Part shown: positions 7,178 through 13,165 of the stretch, one piece after another
Layout: every line of letters starts with the position of its first letter
Position numbering within the stretch: position 1 is the stretch's first letter
Assembly (NCBI GenBank): GCA_031552355.1
Contig: JAVBMO010000092.1
Location: forward strand, 1 to 13,165
Length of the DNA: 13,165 nt
Source: JAVBMO01 sp031552355
GTDB taxonomy: Bacteria > Bacteroidota > Bacteroidia > Bacteroidales > P3
Direction: 5' to 3'
The notes under the pieces: generated by a model
Told to the model about the DNA's origin: nothing
Databases searched by the model: none
Seen by the model: only the letters and a program-made list of their open reading frames with translations
Program-made: the position numbers and the translations under genes

Positions 7178-8062
7178 ATGAATCTTTTAAAAGTTACTTC
7201 AATCAGTAAAAAAATTGTGCTGGCATCTGTAGGCCTGTTTTTAATTGTTTTCTTGCTTGTGCATTTGAGCATTAATTTGTGCTTGTTGCGCGCTGACCAT
7301 GGTGCATGGTTCTATAATGCTACCAACTTCATGGGAACAAATTACATTGTGAAAGTTTTCGAAGTGGTACTTTTTGCCGCAATTATCATTCATATTTGTT
7401 TGGCAATTGCCTTGCAAATCCAAAACTGGATGTCGCGTCCGGTACGTTACAAAGTACGTTCTAAAAGTAAAACCTCCACAGGTTCCAGATTTATGATTTG
7501 GACAGGCGGTTTGGTTCTGTGTTTCTTGGTTTTACATTTTTTCAATTTCTATTTTGTGAAATTGGATTTGGTGGATGGAAAATATATGGCAACGGCTAAA
7601 CATATAGACCATTATTTTATGGAGAAATCCAAAGAATTGGATGCTATAAAAGACCCTGCCGAAAAAGAAGCCAAAACCATGGAATGGCAACAAAAAATCT
7701 ATTTTCTACAAGATATTGCTTCAAAATCCTCTACTTTTGCCACACAACAAAAGCTTACCAATTTGACCAAAGAAGATTTGAAAACAGCTTTTGGCGAAGA
7801 TTTTAAAGACTACGAACCCGATTTCTACAACCTTTCCATAGAATTATTTACTCAAAAAAGTTATGCAATCCTTTACATTGCTTTGTTCATCGTTTTAGGT
7901 TTGCATCTATTCCATGCCTTCAGATCGGCATTCCAAACATTGGGGCTTAACCATAACAAATACAACAACACTATAAAATATGTAGCACTTGCGTACACTG
8001 TGGTTATTGTTGTGGGATTTTCTATCATCCCTTTGTATTTCCAATTTTGCTTTAAACATTAA
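7178..8062 (+). CDS. sdhC/frdC: Succinate dehydrogenase/fumarate reductase cytochrome b subunit
   Basis: The 294-residue diheme membrane anchor of complex II, which passes electrons between the iron-sulfur subunit and the quinone pool. Five helices are visible at about residues 12-35, 57-80, 105-128, 228-250 and 266-290. Histidines placed for heme binding, as in Wolinella FrdC, are H29 (LLVHLSIN), H72 (IIIHICLA), H120 (LVLHFF) and H243 or H246 (GLHLFHAF). The C-terminal A-F-Q-T-L-G-L-N-H-N-K-Y is the usual Bacteroidetes signature. Helices three and four are separated by about 100 residues (131-227), largely charged and probably helical, where homologues of about 225-255 residues have a short loop; this explains the extra length. 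First gene of the operon, 28 bases before the flavoprotein gene. Confidence 0.92.
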   Translation: MNLLKVTSISKKIVLASVGLFLIVFLLVHLSINLCLLRADHGAWFYNATNFMGTNYIVKVFEVVLFAAIIIHICLAIALQIQNWMSRPVRYKVRSKSKTSTGSRFMIWTGGLVLCFLVLHFFNFYFVKLDLVDGKYMATAKHIDHYFMEKSKELDAIKDPAEKEAKTMEWQQKIYFLQDIASKSSTFATQQKLTNLTKEDLKTAFGEDFKDYEPDFYNLSIELFTQKSYAILYIALFIVLGLHLFHAFRSAFQTLGLNHNKYNNTIKYVALAYTVVIVVGFSIIPLYFQFCFKH

Positions 8063-8090
8063 TACTGTAACGAATTTAATACTTTAAGAT

Positions 8091-10028
8091 ATGAGTTTCT
8101 TAGATTCCAAAATACCTGAAGGTCCATTGTCAGAAAAGTGGACAAAATACAAAGCAGAACAAAAATTAGTGAATCCTGCCAACAAAAGAAAATTAGATGT
8201 AATTGTTGTTGGAACAGGTTTGGCCGGTGCTTCGGCTGCCGCCAGTTTGGGCGCTTTGGGTTTCAATGTGAAGATTTTCTGCATTTCTGATAGCCCTCGC
8301 CGTGCGCACTCTATTGCTGCACAAGGAGGTATCAATGCAGCCAAGAATTATCAAAACGACGGCGACAGTGTTGCCCGTTTGTTTAACGACACCATCAAAG
8401 GTGGTGATTACCGCGCTCGCGAAGCCAATGTGCATCGTTTAGCAGAAGTGAGCAACAATATTATTGACCAATGCGTGGCACAAGGGGTTCCCTTTGCTCG
8501 CGATTACAGCGGCTTGCTCGACAACCGTTCTTTCGGTGGAGCGCAAGTTTCGCGGACTTTCTACGCCCGTGGACAAACCGGACAACAATTATTGTTGGGC
8601 GCTTATGGAGCTTTAAGCCATCAGATTAAAAAAGGTTCGGTAGAATTCTACGAACGTCGCGAAATGTTGGATTTGGTAATTGTTGATGGGAAAGCCCGTG
8701 GTATCATTACCCGCAACTTGCAAAACGGCGAGTTGGAACGTTGGTTCGGGCATGCTGTTGTGTTAGGCACCGGTGGATATGGAAATGTATTCTACCTTTC
8801 TACCAACGCCATGAATTGTAATGTTTCCGCTGCATGGCAATGTTATAGAAGAGGCGCTTATTTTGCCAATCCTTGTTTTGCGCAAATCCATCCGACATCT
8901 ATCCCTGTGCATGGCGATTACCAATCGAAATTGACTTTGATGAGTGAAAGTTTGCGTAACGATGGACGTATTTGGGTTCCCAAAGATATTAAAGATGTGG
9001 AAAAAGTTCGCAAAGGCGAATTGAATCCAAGAGATATTCCCGAAGAAAACAGGGATTATTATTTGGAAAGACGTTATCCTGCTTTCGGAAACTTAGTCCC
9101 TCGTGACGTGGCTTCACGTGCAGCCAAAGAACGTTGCGATGCCGGCTATGGTGTGGGAAGCACCGGCTTGGCCGTATTTTTGGATTTCTCTACGGCTATT
9201 AAACGTTTGGGACAAAAAACCGTAGAAGAACGTTATGGAAACCTTTTCCAAATGTATGAAAAAATTACAGACGAAAATCCTTACGAAAGGCCGATGATGA
9301 TTTATCCTGCCATCCACTACACTATGGGTGGTTTGTGGGTAGATTACGAATTGCAAACCACTATTCCGGGATTGTTTGCCACAGGCGAATGTAATTTCTC
9401 CGACCACGGCGCCAACCGTTTGGGCGCTTCGGCTTTGATGCAAGGTTTGGCTGACGGATATTTCGTTTTACCTTATACTATTCAAAATTATTTGTCTGCC
9501 GAAATTCATACCCAACCTATCCCAACTTCAAGTGAAGCCTTTGAAAAAGCGGAACAAAATGTGAAAGAACGCATTGAAACTCTTTTGAAAATCAAAGGGA
9601 CCAATTCTGTGGATCATTACCACAAAAAATTGGGACGCATTATGTGGGATTATGTAGGTATGGCGCGTAATGAAGAAGGTTTGAAAAAAGCTTTGACTTT
9701 GATTCAAGAGTTGAAAGAAGATTTCAACAAAAATTTATATGTTCCCGGTGATAAAGTGACCATGAATCCTGAACTTGAAAAAGCTATCCGTTTGGTAGAT
9801 TACTTCGAGTTGGCGGAATTGATGGCAACCGATGCACTTCTTCGTAATGAATCTTGTGGTGGGCATTTCCGCGAAGAATTCCAAACCGAAGACGGTGAAA
9901 CCAAACGCGATGACCAAAATTATATGTATGTGGCTGCTTGGGAAAACAAAGGTGAAGAAACCCCAGTTTTACATAAAGAGCCATTGAAATACGAGTTTGT
10001 TCAAATTCACCAAAGAAACTATAAATAA
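8091..10028 (+). CDS. sdhA/frdA: Succinate dehydrogenase/fumarate reductase flavoprotein subunit
   Basis: The 645-residue catalytic subunit that interconverts succinate and fumarate. The FAD-binding G-T-G-L-A-G-A-S motif begins near residue 42. H73 in R-A-H-S-I-A-A-Q-G-G-I is the histidine expected to carry covalent FAD. Substrate-site residues are H267 (Q-I-H-P-T-S), the arginines of the P-R-D-V-A-S-R-A segment, H409 (A-I-H-Y-T-M-G-G) and the arginine of G-A-N-R-L-G-A-S. The C terminus Q-R-N-Y-K is typical of Bacteroidetes. The opening MSFLDSKIPEGPL supports the ATG at 8091. With a diheme cytochrome b and gene order C-A-B this is the Wolinella/Bacteroides-type enzyme. Direction of catalysis in the cell (fumarate respiration or succinate oxidation) depends on the quinone used and cannot be read from the gene. 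Confidence 0.97.
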   Translation: MSFLDSKIPEGPLSEKWTKYKAEQKLVNPANKRKLDVIVVGTGLAGASAAASLGALGFNVKIFCISDSPRRAHSIAAQGGINAAKNYQNDGDSVARLFNDTIKGGDYRAREANVHRLAEVSNNIIDQCVAQGVPFARDYSGLLDNRSFGGAQVSRTFYARGQTGQQLLLGAYGALSHQIKKGSVEFYERREMLDLVIVDGKARGIITRNLQNGELERWFGHAVVLGTGGYGNVFYLSTNAMNCNVSAAWQCYRRGAYFANPCFAQIHPTSIPVHGDYQSKLTLMSESLRNDGRIWVPKDIKDVEKVRKGELNPRDIPEENRDYYLERRYPAFGNLVPRDVASRAAKERCDAGYGVGSTGLAVFLDFSTAIKRLGQKTVEERYGNLFQMYEKITDENPYERPMMIYPAIHYTMGGLWVDYELQTTIPGLFATGECNFSDHGANRLGASALMQGLADGYFVLPYTIQNYLSAEIHTQPIPTSSEAFEKAEQNVKERIETLLKIKGTNSVDHYHKKLGRIMWDYVGMARNEEGLKKALTLIQELKEDFNKNLYVPGDKVTMNPELEKAIRLVDYFELAELMATDALLRNESCGGHFREEFQTEDGETKRDDQNYMYVAAWENKGEETPVLHKEPLKYEFVQIHQRNYK

Positions 10029-10135
10029 AATTGAAAGTTGAAAAATTGAAAATTGAGAGTGATTTTAAGTTAGCTAAGATTTTACTTATACACTAAACAA
10101 TTCAGCATTTCAACAACTCAACAAAAAATAAAGAT
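10029..10135. repeat. Repeat-bearing spacer between the flavoprotein and iron-sulfur genes
   Basis: 107 bases inside the operon, much longer than the 28-base gap before it. The left part repeats TTGAAA-type units (10031-10055) and the right part (10098-10122) is an imperfect inverse copy, TTCAAC-type units, so the RNA could fold into a long mismatched stem with an AT-rich loop. Similar degenerate TTGAAAATTGA repeats are common in Bacteroidetes intergenic DNA. There is no terminator-like T run. Confidence 0.45.
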
Positions 10136-10915
10136 ATGAAATTGACATTAAAAATATGGCGTCAGGAAAGTGCAAAAGCAAAGGGACGCTTCGAAACTTA
10201 TCAGTTAGATAATATTTCTTCCGACTGTTCTTTTTTGGAAATGTTGGATATTTTGAATGAAAGCCTGATTCACGATAAAATTACCCATCCGGTTTGTTTC
10301 GACAACGATTGCCGTGAAGGTATTTGCGGAATGTGTGGCTTGTATATCAACGGCCGTCCACATGGAAACGACGACGGTGTTACCACTTGCCAATTACACA
10401 TGCGCAAGTTCAACGATGGCGACACCATTTATATAGAACCTTGGCGTGCCAAAGCATTTCCTGTTATCCGCGACTTGGTTGTGGATCGCACCGCTTTCGA
10501 CAAAATTATCCAAGAAGGGGGATATGTTTCTGTAACTACAGGAGGAATTCCCGATGCCAACAGCATTATTGTTCCCAAAGTAAAAGCTGATTTGGCTATG
10601 GATGCTGCCGAATGTATCGGTTGCGGAGCCTGCGTAGCTGCTTGTAAAAATGCGTCGGCCATGTTGTTTGTTTCGGCAAAGGTATCGCACTTGGCTTTGT
10701 TGCCACAGGGAAAAGCAGAAGCTTCGACCCGTGTACAAAATATGGTACACAAAATGGACGAATTAGGTTTTGGAAACTGTACCAACACCTATGCCTGTGA
10801 AGCTGAATGCCCCAAATTAATCAAACGTTCGAACATTGCCCGTTTGAACAGAGAATTTATGGCAGCAGCTGTTTGTTCTGAAAAAGTGGAAACTAAAAAT
10901 GCAGGGGGAATTTAA
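10136..10915 (+). CDS. sdhB/frdB: Succinate dehydrogenase/fumarate reductase iron-sulfur subunit
   Basis: The 259-residue electron-transfer subunit linking FAD to the heme anchor. All three cluster sites are visible. The [2Fe-2S] ligands are C59, C64 and C67 in C-R-E-G-I-C-G-M-C plus C85; a nearby extra cysteine, C54, precedes the motif. The [4Fe-4S] motif is C160-I-G-C163-G-A-C166-V-A-A-C170. The [3Fe-4S] ligands lie in C215-T-N-T-Y-A-C221-E-A-E-C225. C170 would serve a second cluster, as in homologues. The ATG at 10136 gives the standard N terminus (MKLTLKIWRQ). It lies 107 bases after the flavoprotein gene and is the last gene of the operon. The 37-residue gap between the second and third cysteine groups matches the family. 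Confidence 0.96.
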   Translation: MKLTLKIWRQESAKAKGRFETYQLDNISSDCSFLEMLDILNESLIHDKITHPVCFDNDCREGICGMCGLYINGRPHGNDDGVTTCQLHMRKFNDGDTIYIEPWRAKAFPVIRDLVVDRTAFDKIIQEGGYVSVTTGGIPDANSIIVPKVKADLAMDAAECIGCGACVAACKNASAMLFVSAKVSHLALLPQGKAEASTRVQNMVHKMDELGFGNCTNTYACEAECPKLIKRSNIARLNREFMAAAVCSEKVETKNAGGI

Positions 10916-10918
10916 GTA

Positions 10919-10967
10919 ACTGTATAAATTTTAGACTTGTTTTTTTATTTAACAAGGTTTATACGGT
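10919..10967 (+). terminator. Possible hairpin ending the frd/sdh operon
   Basis: Directly after the stop codon, ACTGTATAAA (10919-10928) pairs with TTTATACGGT (10958-10967) with one mismatch. Inside, CTTGTT (10936-10941) pairs with AACAAG (10951-10956) around a T-rich loop, leaving one bulge. No T run follows the stem, so it could be a 3' stabilising structure as readily as a terminator. Confidence 0.35.
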
Positions 10968-10996
10968 TTACATGTTTTTGGATTTTTCTTATTGAT

Positions 10997-11015
10997 ATTT
11001 ACTGTTACAGTAAAT
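10997..11015. promoter_or_regulatory. 19-bp palindrome overlapping a possible start codon
   Basis: ATTTACTG, TTA, CAGTAAAT: eight-base arms without mismatch around a three-base centre. It overlaps the ATG at 11014 of the interrupted frame described below. It looks like a protein-binding site; no binding protein can be named. Confidence 0.4.
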
Positions 11016-11232
11016 GAATTTTAAAAAATATCGACTCGAGCGTCTTTTTTGAAAAAGACGCTCGAGTCGCATTAAAGGGGATGCTGCATCTCTTCATGAC
11101 CAAGTGCAGCAGTCGAAAATTTTGAATGCTCCAGTCAATGGCCAAGTGAATGCTGCGTCTATTTTTAAAATCTCATCCAACCGGAAAAGTAAAGGTGCAA
11201 GTAAATCACTCGCATCTTTGCTACAAGATTAA
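11014..11232 (+). other. Unassigned open frame with one in-frame TGA; small gene or remnant
   Basis: From the ATG at 11014 one frame reads MNFKKYRLERLF, then TGA at 11050-11052 exactly in the loop of a perfect hairpin, and then 59 further open codons in the same frame to the TAA at 11230. The second part includes two similar segments, DAASLHDQV and, further on, GQVNAASIF, and ends in a basic and serine-rich tail (for example SSNRKSKGASKSLASLLQD). The stretch is visibly richer in G and C than the surrounding intergenic DNA and uses codons (CAG, CGG, CTC, CTA) that are uncommon in the neighbours. It stops 15 bases before a strong terminator. I recognise no family. It could be a decayed gene, a short leader peptide followed by a small gene from GTG 11104, or a noncoding RNA with an accidental open frame. 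Confidence 0.3.
11032..11069. repeat. Perfect hairpin with 18-bp arms and 2-base centre
   Basis: The left arm CGACTCGAGCGTCTTTTT (11032-11049) is the exact reverse complement of 11052-11069; only TG separates them. This is the longest perfect inverted repeat in the window and is GC-rich at its base. On the plus strand no T run follows; on the minus strand the stem is followed by ATATTTTTT, so it could act as a terminator for leftward transcription, although no minus-strand gene is evident to its right. Confidence 0.85.
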
Positions 11233-11246
11233 GTAACGATCTTAAC

Positions 11247-11286
11247 AAATCCTTTGTTCCTGTTTTGGAATAAAGGATTTTTGTTT
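11247..11286 (+). terminator. Intrinsic terminator upstream of the AraC-type regulator
   Basis: AAATCCTTTGTTCC (11247-11260) pairs with GGAATAAAGGATTT (11267-11280), 14 pairs with a single G-U, a six-base loop TGTTTT, then TTGTTT. It ends whatever transcript crosses 11014-11246 and separates it from the regulator's own promoter. Confidence 0.8.
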
Positions 11287-11345
11287 ATAAAGCCCAAAAG
11301 ATAAAAATATTATATGTGAATTATTTATATTTTTATATTTTTTCC

Positions 11346-11353
11346 TATTTTTG
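11346..11353 (+). promoter_or_regulatory. -7 box of the membrane AraC-type regulator
   Basis: TATTTTTG matches TAnnTTTG. Transcription would start near 11360, leaving a leader of about 14 bases to the GTG at 11374. Confidence 0.5.
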
Positions 11354-11373
11354 TACTCCCAAAACTAAGAAAT

Positions 11374-12465
11374 GTGCTATTTATAGATACTGTTTTTCCT
11401 ACTTTTGTCTTTATTTCATCGGCTGTGATGATGGCATTAGGCTTTTGCCTTCTGTTTCTGATGGTTCCCAAAAATCCGGCATTGACAAATTACCGTATTT
11501 CCCGGAAAATACTTGCCTTATCCTATTTTACCTTGGCTTTTTCCAATGCCTTTGCCTTGTTCAACGACAGCAATTTGGACAACGCAAAGATTATTTCTTA
11601 TGTTACCTTGATAGCCGGCGCTTTCCAAGCTTTTTTGTTTACTTATACCATTATTACACTGATTAATACGAATTTTGCAAAGGCTAAGTGCGTTTTCTGT
11701 GAAACGCTTATCATTCTAATATTCAGCATTCCCTTGATTCTATTTGCCGTATTGGGTTGGACTACAGCTGAAAAAATTGCTTATTTTCTACTTTGTGCGT
11801 ATTATATTTCCATGCTTGTTCGCTATACTGTTTTGTTTTTCAGGCAGGAACGCAGATACCGCGCACAGATAGATAATTTCTTTTCCAATGCAGAAGACGA
11901 AAGGTTAAAATGGGTAAGGCTTGCTTTTTTAGGGGCTTTAGCCATTGGGGTTATGGCTTTTTTTGCACAACTGTTTCCCGGCAGTTTATTTACAAGGATT
12001 TTTGTAGCGCTCTACATCGTTTTCTATTTCTTTTTTGCCATCAGGTATATTAATTATGTGCAGGTTTTTCAGATTATAGAGCCTGTTATTGCAGACGAAC
12101 CGCCCAAAGAAAAAATCCTCCTTCAGACAAATCAAGAAGAGCAACTTTCACAAAAAATAGACGATTGGGTCGAGAAAAAGCAATTCCTCTCAACAGAAAT
12201 TACCATTCAGGAATTGGCATTAGAGCTTCGTACCAACCGCACGTATCTCTCCAATTTTATCAATGCGCACAAACAGATGAATTTCAAAACATGGATTAAT
12301 CAGTTGCGCATCGAGGAAGCCCGGATTTTATTGACACAGTATCCCGAACTTTCAATAAGAGATATTACCGAAAAAGTGGGCTACGGAGAATTGAGCAATT
12401 TCAGCCGCCAATTTAAGGTCATTACAGGCTTAACGCCTTCGCAATGGCGCAAAGAAAATACCTGA
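11374..12465 (+). CDS. Seven-helix membrane protein with C-terminal AraC-type DNA-binding domain
   Basis: A 363-residue transcriptional regulator embedded in the inner membrane. Seven hydrophobic helices lie at about residues 7-31, 43-63, 73-97, 110-129, 134-156, 181-201 and 205-228. A linker follows, then an AraC/XylS domain from about 260 to 360, with a first helix-turn-helix around 277-297 (T-I-Q-E-L-A-L-E-L-R-T-N-R-T-Y-L-S) and a second around 326-358 (I-x-D-I-T-E-K-V-G-Y-G-E-L-S-N-F-S-R-Q-F-K, then G-L-T-P-S-Q-W-R). The GTG start is preferred because the next ATG (11428, residue 19) would cut the first helix. The DNA-binding domain must face the cytoplasm, so the helices may sense a membrane or external signal. 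Such fusions are common in Bacteroidetes; ligand and targets are unknown. The downstream membrane protein gene is a possible target. Confidence 0.9.
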   Translation: MLFIDTVFPTFVFISSAVMMALGFCLLFLMVPKNPALTNYRISRKILALSYFTLAFSNAFALFNDSNLDNAKIISYVTLIAGAFQAFLFTYTIITLINTNFAKAKCVFCETLIILIFSIPLILFAVLGWTTAEKIAYFLLCAYYISMLVRYTVLFFRQERRYRAQIDNFFSNAEDERLKWVRLAFLGALAIGVMAFFAQLFPGSLFTRIFVALYIVFYFFFAIRYINYVQVFQIIEPVIADEPPKEKILLQTNQEEQLSQKIDDWVEKKQFLSTEITIQELALELRTNRTYLSNFINAHKQMNFKTWINQLRIEEARILLTQYPELSIRDITEKVGYGELSNFSRQFKVITGLTPSQWRKENT

Positions 12466-12563
12466 TTTTTGTTAAATTTCAAAGATCTCACATCAACTAT
12501 ATCCCTATTTTCCTTCCGATGGATTTTCTTTAAAATCTCTATTTTTCAGCTGTTTACGGAAAA

Positions 12564-12620
12564 TAAAATTTGTCAAAACGTACAAAATGAAAAAATATAC
12601 GTTCTGACAAACAAATTTTA
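12564..12620. repeat. Imperfect inverted repeat between the regulator and the last gene
   Basis: TAAAATTTGTCAAAACGTA (12564-12582) recurs inverted at 12598-12620, where the copy has one substitution and four extra bases (a duplicated TTTG). The arms are separated by 15 A-rich bases. It ends 12 bases upstream of the -7 box at 12632, where an operator would be expected. No T run follows, so it is not a standard terminator. Confidence 0.5.
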
Positions 12621-12631
12621 TCATAGACGTG

Positions 12632-12639
12632 TATTTTTG
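12632..12639 (+). promoter_or_regulatory. -7 box of the last gene
   Basis: TATTTTTG matches TAnnTTTG and would give a leader of about 30 bases before the ATG at 12676. Confidence 0.5.
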
Positions 12640-12675
12640 TAAAATAATTTGGAATATATTTTAAAATATACACAG

Positions 12676-13165
12676 ATGAATACAATTTTATTGGTTATTC
12701 TGCTGATCATCTTTCTGGCAATTTTTGTGGCAACAGCTGCCATTGCCCTGTGCAGCCTGCCGGGCTGGATTAAAATCCCCGACAAATACCGCAAAATTCT
12801 TTTCTCGGCATTGCTTTTGGAAGTAGTGGCTTGCGTTATTATGCTTTTTAAAGTTTTTGTCTTCGGCGAAGGGCATCAATGCCAGGATAAAATCACTTTT
12901 CCAAAAGATAAGAACTGGGTAGTGCTGGATGTCGACGGCAATATTTCACAACTTTATATCAACGATACCGTGACGGGCATAGCCCCCAAAACCTTTTCGG
13001 CAAAAGCGCAGAAAAGCGCTTCCTATACTTTGGTAAAAATCCCCGGTTCGCGAAAAACAGAGTATTTTATCAGGAACGACTCCGCCATTTACCTTGGGAA
13101 AATATCGGATGAAAGTTTGGCAAGCCTCAACTTGTTCGACGATATCAATGTGGATGAAAGCATTT
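12676..13165 (+). CDS. Two-helix membrane protein of unknown function, truncated by the right edge
   Basis: The ATG at 12676 opens a frame that stays open for 163 codons to the window edge. Residues 3-27 (start MNTILLVILLIIFLAIF) and about 41-64 are transmembrane helices joined by a short loop containing I-P-D-K-Y-R-K. The basic loop suggests that both ends lie outside the cytoplasm or that helix one acts as an uncleaved signal. After residue 65 (E-G-H-Q-C) the chain is soluble, with alternating short strands such as N-W-V-V-L-D-V-D-G-N-I and Y-F-I-R-N-D-S-A-I-Y-L. I recognise no family. Same strand as the membrane AraC-type regulator, 210 bases downstream, with its own -7 box and an inverted repeat between them. 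Confidence 0.7.
   Translation, partial: MNTILLVILLIIFLAIFVATAAIALCSLPGWIKIPDKYRKILFSALLLEVVACVIMLFKVFVFGEGHQCQDKITFPKDKNWVVLDVDGNISQLYINDTVTGIAPKTFSAKAQKSASYTLVKIPGSRKTEYFIRNDSAIYLGKISDESLASLNLFDDINVDESI

Noticed and set aside
8084..8435. Minus-strand open frames inside the flavoprotein gene
   Set aside because: They overlap the highly conserved FAD-binding region and look like antisense shadows of glycine/alanine-rich coding sequence.
11050..11052. Selenocysteine at the in-frame TGA
   Set aside because: No recognisable selenoprotein family or redox motif surrounds it, and the hairpin is centred on the TGA itself rather than placed downstream of it as a bacterial SECIS would be.
11070..11246. 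A known housekeeping RNA (6S, tmRNA, SRP RNA)
   Set aside because: Length and visible pairings do not match any of these; the one clear stem (TGCTGCA/TGCAGCA around 11082-11110) is short and there is no tRNA-like end or conserved loop.
1..13165. CRISPR array, tRNA or rRNA genes, phage genes
   Set aside because: I saw no regularly spaced direct repeats, no cloverleaf-like sequence, no rRNA-like stretch and no phage structural or integrase gene anywhere in the window.

Overview
The window reads as chromosomal DNA of a Bacteroidota (Bacteroidetes) bacterium. Evidence: AT-rich intergenic DNA, several matches to the Bacteroidetes sigma-ABfr -7 box TAnnTTTG in front of genes, weak or absent Shine-Dalgarno sequences, a Bacteroidetes-type frdCAB/sdhCAB operon, a lipoprotein and peptidase typical of the phylum, and a C-terminal domain of the gliding-motility/type IX secretion (T9SS type B) family. 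I cannot name the genus.

Layout. (1) 1-70, minus strand: the first 23 codons of an IS1-type transposase (zinc ribbon), running off the left edge; the insertion-sequence end probably lies just upstream of the peptidase promoter. (2) 246-2876: a dipeptidyl-peptidase IV family serine peptidase followed by a META/HslJ-domain lipoprotein, closed by a clear intrinsic terminator (2902-2939). (3) 3152-4662: an ECF sigma factor tightly coupled to an unusual single-pass membrane protein that looks like an anti-sigma factor but ends in a T9SS-type C-terminal domain. (4) 4899-6963: a YjgN/DUF898 multi-pass membrane protein nearly abutting a membrane-anchored M48 zinc metallopeptidase, a pair of unknown function. 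(5) 7178-10915: succinate dehydrogenase/fumarate reductase in the order cytochrome b, flavoprotein, iron-sulfur protein. Its promoter sits inside a perfect inverted repeat, and its cytochrome b carries a long extra hydrophilic loop. (6) 10916-11373: a 458-base gap with a 19-bp palindrome, a perfect 18-bp-arm hairpin, an unassigned open frame interrupted by one in-frame TGA, and a strong terminator. (7) 11374-12465: a seven-helix membrane protein fused to an AraC-type DNA-binding domain. (8) 12676 to the right edge: an unrecognised two-helix membrane protein, truncated by the window, behind an inverted repeat and a -7 box.

The genes do not form one pathway. They are independent transcription units: protein/peptide turnover and envelope functions on the left, a signalling pair, a membrane protease pair, central anaerobic/respiratory metabolism, and a membrane-linked regulator on the right. 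The points most worth following are the sigma/anti-sigma-like/T9SS-domain fusion, the hairpin-plus-open-frame region after frdB, and the conserved-looking DUF898-M48 pair.
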